Of a DNA stretch of 64,000 nucleotides, positions 1 through 10,268 are shown piece after piece. Source of the stretch: Emydura subglobosa (Eukaryota; Chordata; Testudines; Chelidae). A program made the translations under genes and the position numbers. Location of the stretch: the NCBI GenBank assembly GCA_007922225.1, contig ML679974.1:2903105-2967104 (forward strand), written 5' to 3'. Every line of letters starts with the position of its first letter. Within the stretch, counting starts at the first letter, position 1. The notes under the pieces are model-generated. The model worked only from the letters and a program-made list of their open reading frames with translations. It was not told where the DNA came from and did no database searches.

Positions 1-706
<706 letters not shown>

Positions 707-925
707 AAAACAAGATAACAATTTATTAGTTCTATCTTCGAGTGATTGCTCATATGCATTCCAATGTAGGTGTGTGCGCACCCAGTGCACAGATTCCCGG
801 AACTTTTTCCCTAGCAAGCCCCGCATGACCAGCTCAAGCGCCCCCTGGAGTGCCGCGCTCATATCGCGGTATAAAGGGCGCTGCTGGCTCCGCGGGTCCC
901 CAGTTCCTTCTTTCCGCCTGTGACG
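707..925 (+). repeat. DIRS left inverted terminal repeat
   Basis: Bases from about 735 to 905 match the reverse complement of roughly 6640-6815 with few differences, for example the segments containing CATTCCAATGTAGG and GCGGTATAAAGGG. The outermost ~40 bp diverge from the right repeat. That outer part is matched instead, in reverse complement, by the internal complementary region near 6500-6541, as DIRS architecture predicts. Confidence 0.88.
870..876 (+). promoter_or_regulatory. TATA-like box in DIRS left terminal repeat
   Basis: TATAAAG lies in a GC-rich context inside the left terminal repeat, about 215 bp before the gag ATG at 1091. This is a plausible position for the promoter of the genomic transcript. 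The same box is present in reverse orientation in the right repeat. Promoter activity is inferred, not shown. Confidence 0.5.
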
Positions 926-1090
926 GTTGCTGGAACTATCGCCTCTTGCTGCGTGCAAGTAGCTCATTCCCTAGTTTTTCATTACTGTTTCAAAGTTGTG
1001 TTCATTAGTTTTTATAGTGTTAGATAAGTTAGAATTAGTTATAGTGATAAGTTTAGAACCCCAGACGGGGTTCCTTCTACAGAGGGAGTC

Positions 1091-3495
1091 ATGCCGGGTT
1101 CCACAGGCTTTAAGAACTGTGACTTGTGCGCTAAAGCCTTTCCGATCAGTGACCCGCATGACCGCTGTCTCCGGTGCCTGGGCGAAGAACACCGTTGAGA
1201 CAAATGTAAAATTTGCAAGTCCTTTAAGCCTCGGACTCAAAAAGAATGGGATGCGAGGCTAAAGGCAATTCTAATGGAGTCGGTGCTCCGTCCAGCTTCT
1301 GAGCCGTCCCGGTCTCTGTCGGCACCGAGCGTGTCGTCGGTGCGGAGCGCCCCCCCACCGGCACCGCTTTCGGCACCGCAGTGGGCCTCGAAGGGGCCGA
1401 AGAAGTCGGCACGGCCCCTGGCCACACCCAAGGATTCCCCCCGGCCCTCGCAGGGCGGAGGGAGTACGGAGACGCCCCAGCCAAGGGCCGTAGAGTCTAC
1501 TCCGGCACCGGGGTCTCCGCGCGGGTTGCCTCCCCTGACTCCTGGGGGTGGGGGAGTGCACCCGCAAGGGCCGTCGACGCCGGAGGCGTTTACTGCGGCA
1601 TGAGCCCTCATGGCCATGCCTACGCCTCCGTCCCCCCCTCGGCCGAGGGATAAGGGACCTGCGTCTTGAGGCAAACCCGCGCTGGGTGGTCTCGGTGGTT
1701 GGAGACGTTCCCAATCCAAGTCTCCTTCCAGACGGTCACGGAGGGTGGAGAGCGTCGGCTCCCCTCGGCGCTCCGACTCTAGGTCGTTGAGCGACTCGGC
1801 ACCGCGGCACCGTGGGCGGTCCCGAGTCCATCGCCGGAGCCGCAGGTCCAGCTCTGACCTGAGTGGGGACCGGAATTCGGGCTCGCGATCTTCGGTGCAG
1901 AGCCCGTCCCGGCACCGATCCAGGTCTCTGTCCGCCGTCTCGAGAGGCAGCGGCTCGCATCCGGCAGCACCGATGGGCCCGGCACCGATGGGCCCGGCAC
2001 CGATGGCTGGGCGACTGGAGTCCCCTCAGCATCACCATCGTCGGCACCGCTCTCGGTCCCGGGGGGGCAAGCAGCATCGCAAGTCCTCTCGCCGCAGGGG
2101 CAGGTCCGCTACGTCGTCGTCCTCCCTGACCTCCTCGTATTGCCGGCACCGCAGACGTCGGCACCGGTCCACGTCGTCCTCATCGGACTGATCCATGCGT
2201 CGGCGAAATAAGCGACGTACGGGATCCTCCGGCGACAAGAGGGCCGGGAGACTACAACAGCCTTCTCTGCAAGTCCCCGGATGAACCCAGGCGCCTTGGC
2301 AGTCCCGTATTGGGGACCCTGGAATGCCCCTATGCCCCAGGGCTCAGTGTCCGTTCAATCTGTGGCGGCCCCCCCACTACCCCCTCCCCCGAAGGCTCAG
2401 GAGCAGGGCTCGGAGGATTCGGACCCAGGGGAGGGACCCTCCACTGGGCCCTTACCCCTATCTTCCTCCTCGTCACCAGATGAGGCAGCAGCCAGGGATC
2501 GCAGGGGCCCCCTGTTTGATTTCCGGGCCCACCAGGACCTTTTAAAGAGGGCTGCTGAGAACTTAGGCATGGAGTTTAGACTCATGTCTGAGGAGGAGGA
2601 CCCCCTCTTCGGGCCCTCCACTTCTGTGGGGTCATCACGGGCTACCTTACCGGTGCATGACAATGACATGAAGATCGCGAGGAAGCTCTGGCAGATCCCT
2701 TCCTCTCTGCCCGCCACATCCAAGGGGGTGGAGAGGAAGTATTACGTCCCCAAGGAGCCTTTTGAGTTCCTTTATAACCACCCTGCGCCAAGCTCCCTGG
2801 TGGTCGATGCGGCCAACCAGAGGGACCGTCAGGGGAACCAGGGTAACACTCCCAAAGATAAGGAGGGCCATAAGCTGGACTTATTTGGGAGGAAGGTCTA
2901 CTCTACTGCGGCGCTGCAGTTTAGAGTAGCTAACCACCAGGCCCCCTTTGGGAAATATAATAAAAATCTGTGGGCCTCAATGCAGAGGTTCGCCTCCCAG
3001 CTACCCCCCGACCAGGAGGCGGACTTCTCCACGATACTCCAGGAGGGGGCCGCGGTGGCTACCGCTGCGCTGCAGTCAGCTAGCGATGCGGCGGACACCG
3101 CCAGTAGAGCTATGGCCTCGGCGGTCGTGATGCGCCGCTGCTCGTGGCTTCAGGCCTCTGGCCTCACTCAGGAGGTTCAACAGGCCATACAGGACTTGCC
3201 CTTCGATGGTCTGGGTCTGTTTTCAGAGAAGACAGATGACAAGCTGCATGCACTCAAGGACTCTCGGGCCACCCTGAAGTCCCTCGGCTTGTATACCCCC
3301 CAAGCCTCCAGACAGCAGTCCAGACCACAGGCTCAAAGGCAACCTCCGCCTCCGCCCAGACCGGCTCCTCGACCCACCCAGCAGAGGAGAGGTCGTGAGC
3401 GCTACCGCGGTCCCAGCAGAGGAGGCCGTCAAGGGTCCTCTGCGGGGGGCCAGCAGAGGCCAGCAAAAGGGGGTAATACTAATAAACGGTTTTGA
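1091..3495 (+). pseudogene. DIRS gag-like ORF1, broken by TGA stops and a frameshift
   Basis: One reading frame from the ATG at 1091 runs to about 2200 with in-frame TGA codons at 1196, 1601, 1667 and 2189. It then shifts into the frame open from 2281 to 3495 (404 codons). The N-terminus has three CxxC pairs (CDLC, CLRC, CKIC), suggesting a zinc-binding module. A Ser/Pro/Ala-rich segment follows, then an arginine/serine-rich stretch at 1745-2191 that resembles an RS domain. The frame from 2281 carries the gag part conserved between the two DIRS copies here: a KYYVPKEPFEFLY block, a LDLFGRKVYSTAALQ block and a long Ala-rich helix. It ends in a basic Gln/Arg/Gly tail suited to nucleic-acid binding. 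A structural gag role is inferred from position and family. The ORF is not expressible as one protein here. Confidence 0.8.
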
Positions 3496-5340
3496 CCCAG
3501 AGCAGGAGGGTAGTACTCTTCCTTCTATCTGGGATCTTGACTGGCCGTTCGCGGATAGGCTTTGCCCTTTCCTTACAGAGTGGGAAGCCATTACTACGGA
3601 CCGGTGGGTCCTGGAGGTGATTGCCAAGGGGTACACCCTCCAACTCACAGCCTCCCCTCCCAACACCCCTCCTGGGCTGTCCCCGACGGGGGATCCGGCC
3701 CTAGTTCAACTCCTGGTCCAGGAGATTGAGTCCCTCCTCTTGCTGGGGGCGGTGGAGGAAGTCCCGCTGGCCGAAGTGGGTCGAGGATTTTACTCCAGAT
3801 ATTTCTTAATCCCCAAGGCGAAGGGAGGCCTTAGACCCATTCTGGACCTAAGTCGCCTAAATAAATATATTAGGCGTATTAAGTTTCGTATGGTCTCCCT
3901 CGCCACAATCATTCCGGTCCTTGACCCAGGGGATTGGTATGCCGCCCTTGATTTAAAGGATGCTTACTTTCATATCTCGATATTGCCTGCCCATAGGCGG
4001 TTTTTGAGGTTTGTGGTAGCGGGACGCCATTATCAATTTTGGTCCCTACCCTTTGGGCTCTCCTCAGCACCCAGGGTTTTTACTAAATGTATGGCCGTGG
4101 TGGTAGCCCACCTGCGCCGTAGCGGAGTTCAAATCTTCCCTTACTTGGATGATTGGTTGATCAGGGGGAAGTCAAGTTCTCATGTGAGACATAGTCTGCT
4201 CCTCACACGCGAGTTGTGCACTAGACTGGGGTTGCTTATTAATGAGCAAAAGTCCACACTTACTCCGTTGCAATGTATAGAGTTTATTGGAGCCAAAAGT
4301 TGGATGCGGTACAAGCCAGAGCCTTCCTCCCTCAAACGAGATTTGAGGCAATGGCAGCCATCATATCTAATCTCCACCTGTCCCCCATGACGACAGCCAG
4401 GCATTGCCTGCAGCTGTTGGGACATATGGCAGCTTCTACATACGTAGTAAGACTGGCACGATTGAGGCTTAGACCTCTCCAGAGCTGGTTGGCTTCTGTG
4501 TATGTACCGCACAGGCATTCTCTAACTAGAATGGTCCTGATTCCCCCACAGGTGCTGTCGTCCCTCGATTGGTGGAGGGACCCGAGGGAAGTGATGACGG
4601 GCGTTCCCTTCAGAGAGTTTATCCCATCTGTGACGCTCATCACAGACGCATTCGATCGGGGATGGGGAGCCCACATTTCTTACAACCAGGGCACCCAAGG
4701 GCTTTGGTCACCGGAGGAGAGAGCTCTGCACATCAACGTACGCGAGCTCAGAGCGGTCCGGTTGGCCTGCAAGGCCTTCCTTCAATTCCTGAAGGGCAGG
4801 GTAGTCCAAGTCCTCACAGACAATACGGCAGCCATGTTCTATGTGAACAGGCAGGGGGGGGCACGCTCCTCGGCACTCTGCCAGGAAGCTATTCGCCTAT
4901 GGGACTTTGCGGTGAGGCACGGGTTTCATTTAACTGCCTCTCACCTCCCGGGGGTACGAAACAGCAAGGCGGACCGCCTCAGCAGATCCTTTTCTCCCCG
5001 CCACGAATGGTCCTTACACCAGGACATAGTGGCTTTCATCTTCCAACGGTGGGGTACTCCCCGTCTAGACCTGTTCGCTACAGCCGGGAACAGGAAATGC
5101 CCGAGGTTTTGCTCGCTCAGGGGTCGCGAGCCGGGCTCTCTGTCCGATGCCTTCTTAGTATCCTGGACAGGGGACTTGATGTATGCATTCCCCCCGGGTC
5201 CCGCTCCTGCCCCAAGTCCTCCTCAAAATCAAGAGGGACAGGGTGAACATCATCCTGATCGCCCCAGCGTGGCCGAGACAGCACTGGTACAGCATGCTGC
5301 TCGACCTCTCCATCACCGAACCAATTCCGCTACCCAGACG
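3395..5340 (+). pseudogene. DIRS reverse transcriptase-RNase H, frameshifted
   Basis: This is the enzyme that copies the DIRS transcript into DNA. Its frame overlaps the end of gag by about 100 bp. Visible RT motifs are a RPILDLSRLN block, motif A (LDLKDAYFHI), the motif B region (LPFGLSSAP) and the catalytic YLDD at 4142-4153. A single-base shift in the A/G run near 4294-4300 moves the frame just after FIGA, and the sequence continues in the frame open from 4273. RNase H follows with TDAFDRGWGAH, NVRELRAV, LTDNTAAMFYVN and LPGVRNSKADRLSR, so the acidic catalytic positions are present. Past a C-run near 5185-5195 the DIRS signature ILIAPAWPRQHWY is read in another frame. This either marks a second decay frameshift or reflects the usual overlap of the RT-RNase H and recombinase ORFs. 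Confidence 0.88.
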
Positions 5341-5454
5341 GTGAGACCTGATCTCCCAGGACCATGGGAGATTGTTGCACCCCGACCTGGACTCCCTCCA
5401 CCTCACCGCCTGGAGACTCTGTGGCTGACGGAGGGAGAGAGAGCCTGTTCCATA

Positions 5455-6465
5455 CAGGTTCCACAGGTCCTCCTGGGCAGCAGGAAGCTGTCCACGCAAG
5501 TAACATATAAAGCTAAGTGGCGGAGGTTTTCGGGGTGGGCGGAAGCGAGAGGGTTACACCCAAGCCTCTCACCTATACAGGCTATCTTGGAGTACTTACT
5601 GCAGCTTAAACTGCAGGGCCTGGCTTTGGCCTCCCTCAAGGTACACCTAGCGGCCATTTCGGCCTTCCACCAACCCATGGAGGGCCGCTCCCTATTCTCT
5701 CACCCCATGTCGGTGAGGTTCCTTAAAGGGGTGGAGAGGACTTTCCCTCAGGTGCGGGACCCGGTGCCATCCTGGGACCTTAACTTGGTCCTCAACGGAC
5801 TGATGGGTCACCCCTTTGAGCCCCTAGCCACATGCTCCCTTCTCCTTTTATCGTGGAAGGTAGCCTTCCTGGTGGCTATCACCTCGGCCAGAAGGGTCTC
5901 CGAACTGAGGGCATTAACCTCGGAGCCCCCCTACACGGTTTTTTATAAGGATAAGGTCCGGCTGAGACCTCACCCGGCTTTTATGCCAAAGGTGGTGTCT
6001 CAGTTCCACTGTAACCAGGACATTTTCCTTCCTGTGTTCTTTCCAAAACCCCACGAGTCAGAGGAGGAAAGGAGAGGACATTCGCTGGACGTCAGGCGAG
6101 CCCTGGCCTTCTATATCGAGCGGACCAAGCCTTTCCGGAAGTCGACACAGCTCTTCGTAGCTGTGGCGGATAGGATGAAGGGCTCGCCTGTCTCCACCCA
6201 GTGAATCTCCAACTGGATTATTGCCTGCATTAGAGCATGCTATGAGCAGGCAGGGGTACCCCTCCCAGGTGCGGTAAGAGCACACTCCACTAGGGCCCAG
6301 GCCTCTTCTGCAGCCTTTTTGGAGCGGGTTCCCCTGCAGGACATCTGCAGAGCAGCAACCTGGTCGTCAGTCCATACGTTCACGTCGCACTATGCCATTG
6401 TGGAACAGGCGAGGGAAGATGCGGGGTTCGGCAGAGCCGTGCTGTCAAGAGCAGGTCACCAATAA
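5455..6465 (+). pseudogene. DIRS tyrosine recombinase, one in-frame TGA
   Basis: This is the integrase-like enzyme that defines DIRS elements. It begins around SRKLSTQVTYKAKW, the N-terminal SAM-like DNA-binding helices. The first catalytic Arg lies in SARRVSEL near 5890, the HxxR pair in AHSTRA at 6283-6294, and the nucleophilic Tyr in TSHYAIVEQ at 6391-6393. The frame is open except for a TGA at 6202-6204, which is followed without a frame change by 86 more codons to the TAA at 6463-6465. That stop removes HxxR and Tyr, so a protein ending there would be inactive. A CGA-to-TGA change is the simplest explanation. The family assignment is firm. Confidence 0.9.
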
Positions 6466-6499
6466 CTCCTACCCTCCTCCAAGGTATGGCTACTCAATC

Positions 6500-6600
6500 A
6501 CCTACATTGGAATGCATATGAACAATCACTCGAAGATAGAAAACAAGGTTACTTACCAGTAACTGTTGTTCTTCGAGATGTGTTGCTCATATCCATTCCA
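6500..6600 (+). repeat. DIRS internal complementary region
   Basis: The first half (about 6500-6541, CTACATTGGAATGCATATGA onward) is the reverse complement of the outer left end at 735-773. The second half (6541-6600) is the reverse complement of the outer right end at 6780-6842. This composite, lying just 3' of the recombinase, is the region proposed to template circularisation in DIRS elements. It confirms that both outer ends of the element are present. Confidence 0.85.
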
Positions 6601-6629
6601 AACCCACCCCCCATCCCCACTGTTGGAGT

Positions 6630-6845
6630 TGGCAGAAAGAAGGGACTGGGGACCCGCGGAGCCAGCAGCGCCCTTTATACCGCGATATGAGCGCGGCACT
6701 CCAGGGGGCGCCTGAGCTGGCCATGCGGGGCTTGCTAGGGAAAAAGTTCCGGGAATCTGTGCACTGGGCGCGCACACACCTACATTGGAATGGATATGAG
6801 CAACACATCTCGAAGAACAACAGTTACTGGTAAGTAACCTTGTTT
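6630..6845 (+). repeat. DIRS right inverted terminal repeat
   Basis: This is the inverted copy of the left terminal repeat, including the reversed TATA-like box at 6673-6679. The outer end reads through CTCGAAGAACAACAG to a strong 5' splice-site match (ACTG/GTAAGTAA, donor GT at about 6830), followed by the presumed terminus near 6845. Confidence 0.87.
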
Positions 6846-6888
6846 TACCTGGTCTACAGAATCTGAAAATCCTTAGATTGTCATAGAG

Positions 6889-7300
6889 CAGTGGTTATCA
6901 ACCAAGGGTACATGTACCCGTGGGGATACACAGAGGTCTTCCAGGGGTACATCAACTCATCTAGATATTTGCCAATTTTTACAACAAGCTACATAAAAAG
7001 CACTAGTGAAGTCCGTACAAACTAAAATTTCATACAGACAGTGACTTGTTTATACTGCTCTATACATGATACACTGAAATGTAAGTACAATATATATATT
7101 CCAATTGATTTATTTTATAATTTAATGGTAAAAATGAGAAAGTAAGCAATTTTTCAGTAATAGCGTGCTGTGACACTTTTGTATTTTTATGTTTGATTTT
7201 GTAAGCAAGTAGTTATTAAGTGAGGTGAAACTTGCAGGTACTCAAGACAAATCAGACTCCTGAAAGGGGTACAGTAATCTGGAAAGGTTGAGAGCCACTG
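6889..7300. mobile_element. hAT-type MITE, copy A (412 bp)
   Basis: Ends are CAGTGGTTATCAACC and GGTTGAGAGCCACTG, an imperfect terminal inverted repeat of hAT type. The body is AT-rich and non-coding. It is closely similar over its whole length to the copy at 40753-41166. The flanking octamers (TCATAGAG and TCAAAAGA) match poorly, so this copy's target duplication has decayed. Confidence 0.88.
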
Positions 7301-7688
7301 TCAAAAGAAGCAAAGACAGAGTTCAGACTGGCTAAAGTTAGGGCTTCCTTGAACAAGCTGCTGTAGGAACCATCTTTGCTTCATTTCTCTGTCTCTCCCA
7401 TTGTCTTATTCCTAGGTCAAAGCCCGTGTTTCTGAGAGTTCAGCTCATCATAACACAGCCACTTGCCACCTCTTGTCTTAGTTCTCTGGGCACAACTGTG
7501 CTATATTCACATGTTAAGCTGCCTCTGCAGCTAGATGTTAATTTTCGGTCGTTGGGGTTCCCTTTCTCTGTAGAGTCATCCATTGAAATGTGTTAATTCC
7601 AGCCCAGATAGTCCTAGTGACTATATGTCTCAAATACCTAGCCTGATCTTCCATGTCCTAGCAAGAAAATGAATTCTTAATCCCTGTA
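7301..7688. other. Intergenic sequence, nothing recognised
   Basis: About 390 bp between the MITE and the composite repeat show no open frame, splice pattern or repeat that I can name. Confidence 0.5.
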
Positions 7689-8825
7689 GCCACCGGGAGG
7701 TGTGGCCTCCTTCGAAGATTGACGTTGAGGAACGGCCAAACCCCATCTGGGGGGTGGAACCCGGAAGTCCACCGGCACTGACTGGAAGCAGAGAGGCGTG
7801 ATAGGAAGAGGAAGTATAAAGGGTGGGCCTTCCAGCTCAGTTAGGAGAGAGCAGCTGAGGGAGAAGGACATCTCTTTCTGGGTGCTGGGACCAGAGTCTG
7901 ATTGCTACCCTGAAAGAGAAGCTGCTAGAGTTGCCCACTGGCTAGAGCCCCGAGGATCTGCTGGAGCCTGGTGTACCCGAGAAAGTACCTGGTCCCTGTG
8001 ACCTGGAGGAGCTGCCAGAGATCCAAAACCTCAGTGAACCAGAGGAGATACCTGACCCTTGTGACCTGGAGGAGTTGCCGTCTGCTGACGACCCCAAGGA
8101 GCTGCCAGACATGCCGCCGATCAACAAGGCTGAGGGGTTGTGGAACATTCCCCTGGTAGAGTACTCTGAGGGTGACTTGGAGAACAAGGTACTCCAGGGA
8201 AAGGTGGGGAAGGAAGGAGCCCAGGGAAGCCAGACAAGCCCAGTTGTGTTGTGGCCTATAGCCAGGTCAGCATGTTTGGCCGGAGCACTGCTGACTCAGC
8301 GATGGGACACCCTGTCACTGCTTGGGCCCTGGGCTGGTACGCAGTGAAGTTGGGTGGGCCTGCATCCTGCTCCCCCCTTCTTACCCCAACCTTGGGGTGA
8401 TCACCCCACACAGGGTTACAGACTATTTATCCTGTCTGCTCTGCCTGAGGGCCTGGGCCTTGGACTGTTTGCTTGCCCTACACAAGGCTCGAGACTAGTA
8501 GCCTTGCCAGCTCCATCCTGTCTGAGGGGCCTGGGCTGTAAACTGTTAGTTGGCCCTGCCAAAGGCCATAGACTATTGGCCTCAGACTGTTTGTTCACCC
8601 TATGCAGGACTAAAGACTATTTGCTGGGCTGGCCTGCCCTACCTGAGGGATGAACCCGACTGCTGTACCGCCCCACCAGGTTGGGGCCAGGGCTTTGGGG
8701 TAGCCTCGCCAGGCCAAAAAGGCTGACAACTGCTAATTTCCCTCTCTAGTTTAAGCTTCCCCGCAGGACATAGCTGCCAGGAGGTGTGGCCTCCCTCGGA
8801 GATTGATGGAGAGGAAGGGCCACCA
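7689..8825. repeat. Composite GC-rich repeat bounded by a ~50-bp direct repeat
   Basis: A ~50-bp segment containing GGAGGTGTGGCCTCC and a G-A-rich tail occurs at about 7689-7740 and again, in the same orientation, at about 8772-8825, some 1083 bp apart. Inside, GACCTGGAGGAG recurs at 8001 and 8061. Between 8440 and 8650 a degenerate unit containing GACTGTTTG or GACTATTTG alternates with CTGAGGG..CCTGGGC. The short open frames here (7798-8001, 8075-8347) look like by-products of these repeats. It could be one unit of a long tandem satellite or a degraded LTR element; I cannot decide. Confidence 0.6.
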
Positions 8826-10150
8826 GCCCCCACCCGCCCATGCCAGGGAATGTTTACACCCCCCTCCAATGGGTAGCAATGCCAAGGTGGTAGGTACAGA
8901 GTCACAGATAACTCATTAAAATATTGCGAGAAAATTCCCAGGTTCATCACACCCTCCCCCTGTAGTGGGGGCACCGAAGATAGTAAGGAGGGATCTAAGT
9001 CTATGACAGTGTTAGGTTTCCACTTCTCCAATAGGACCAACTTCCACCAGTGAAGTCCCAGGCCTCATTTACTGCTGGGAATTGGTCTTTTTTGCATTTA
9101 TCCATGCTGGACACTAGCTGCAAGTTGCGATGAGCTAAATAGTCATACACTTCCTATTATTACACTTTCAAGTCCTATTCCTTTCAAATCAACTGTGCCT
9201 CCATGATACTGCAAAGAAAGTGGGGGGGGGGGGGGGGGGGAAACAAGCAGACTGTGCCCAGTTTTGCCCAATGGGAAAAATTCCATCCTGACTCCAAAAC
9301 AGCAATAATGTCAGATATGCAGCCTCTTGAAAAACACAGTTCCTATACTGCAAGTAAGGGGAGGAAGGGCTGGGCAGCGAAAGTGGCCAGAGATCCTTGA
9401 AAAGCTGAGGGGAAGTTTAAAAAGGTGACAAGGAAAGGAACTTGAGGAACACTCAGCCTGACCAGCCAACGGGAAGCGGAGGATCTGAGAAGAGAAGGGG
9501 TTAAGCTCCTGCCTCATAAAGTATGTGTTCTTCAGGTGTACTGAGTTTGTCACCTTCTCTGTCCACTAGACAACATGGCTTCTTTTTATCCTCTTTCTCC
9601 TCTATTCATCAACAATACTGTATGTTGTTTGGTAGTGGGGAATAGAACAGAAAAGAATAAAAATTAAACAAATGCTTCATGGAGAAGTTTGCAGTTAGAA
9701 TTAGAGAGAATTACTATGGATCCATAGAAAAATATAACTAACTCCTGAAGACCAGGACTACCTCTTAATGAGTGCCTTTTGGGAATCCTCAGGCTTTTTC
9801 TACAGTCTAGTGTTTAGCACCTGCTTGAGAAATGTCCTCTATAAATAATCAGTTTCTGTTTCAGACATAATTTACATTGAAAATTACTTCCATCCAGCTG
9901 GATGGTCCTTCTAGAAACTTGAATCTGTGGTTGCTATTCAAATGAGCAGCCAGAGTCCCTTGAGGGGCTGCAAGGTGAAATCCCTATTATATAATATACT
10001 CTTTTTAAGAACCTTGATATTTAGCTGCTGTTGCTGGCCATACTTACAACTGTTCATACGAAGTGAGAAGTGGACACATCCTTCTTCCTTAGCTTGTCCT
10101 TACTCTTTTACCATTTCTCTGGCTTTCTAGTTCACTAATTACAGACCTTG
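8826..10150. other. Upstream region of TNFRSF17
   Basis: Apart from the G19 run at 9222-9240, this stretch shows no coding signal. A TATA-like string (ATATAATA) lies near 9988-9995, roughly 160 bp before the TNFRSF17 ATG. It could mark the promoter, but such strings are common in AT-rich DNA. Confidence 0.4.
9222..9240 (+). repeat. G19 homopolymer
   Basis: An uninterrupted run of 19 G, which could form a G-quadruplex. It lies about 0.9 kb upstream of the TNFRSF17 start codon. Run length is prone to sequencing and replication error. Confidence 0.9.
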
Positions 10151-10268
10151 ATGGCTCAACATTGCTTCAAAAATGAGTATTTTGACAGCTTGCTGCAATC
10201 TTGTATACCTTGTCACCTTCGATGTTCCAGTAAGCCACCTTTTTCATGTCAGAGCTATTGTAATGCGA
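10151..10268 (+). CDS. TNFRSF17: TNFRSF17 coding exon 1 (cysteine-rich domain)
   Basis: The ATG at 10151 gives [15 protein letters not shown] and so on; it is the only ATG that puts the first cysteine five residues in, close to human. The exon ends in YCNA plus one base before GTAAGT at 10269. At 118 bp it ends in phase 1. Confidence 0.94.

Larger units (their letters stand above)
707..6845 (+). mobile_element. DIRS-type tyrosine-recombinase retrotransposon, near full length, coding-decayed
   Basis: A 6.1-kb element with the diagnostic DIRS order: left inverted terminal repeat, gag, reverse transcriptase plus RNase H, tyrosine recombinase, an internal complementary region, then the right inverted terminal repeat. 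No LTR or integrase/transposase gene is present, as expected for a family that integrates a circular intermediate with a tyrosine recombinase. Motifs of every domain are visible: the YLDD box, the RNase H block with TDN, and the recombinase R, HxxR and Y. In-frame TGA stops and at least three frameshifts make it non-autonomous now, although it is much better preserved than the second DIRS copy at the right end of the window. No target-site duplication is expected or seen. The exact ends are set by alignment of the two terminal repeats and could shift by a few bases. Confidence 0.93.

Noticed and set aside
1237..1719. Minus-strand 147- and 160-codon frames opposite the DIRS gag
   Set aside because: They are shadows of the GC-rich, low-complexity gag sequence. 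The + strand frame carries the family-specific signal.
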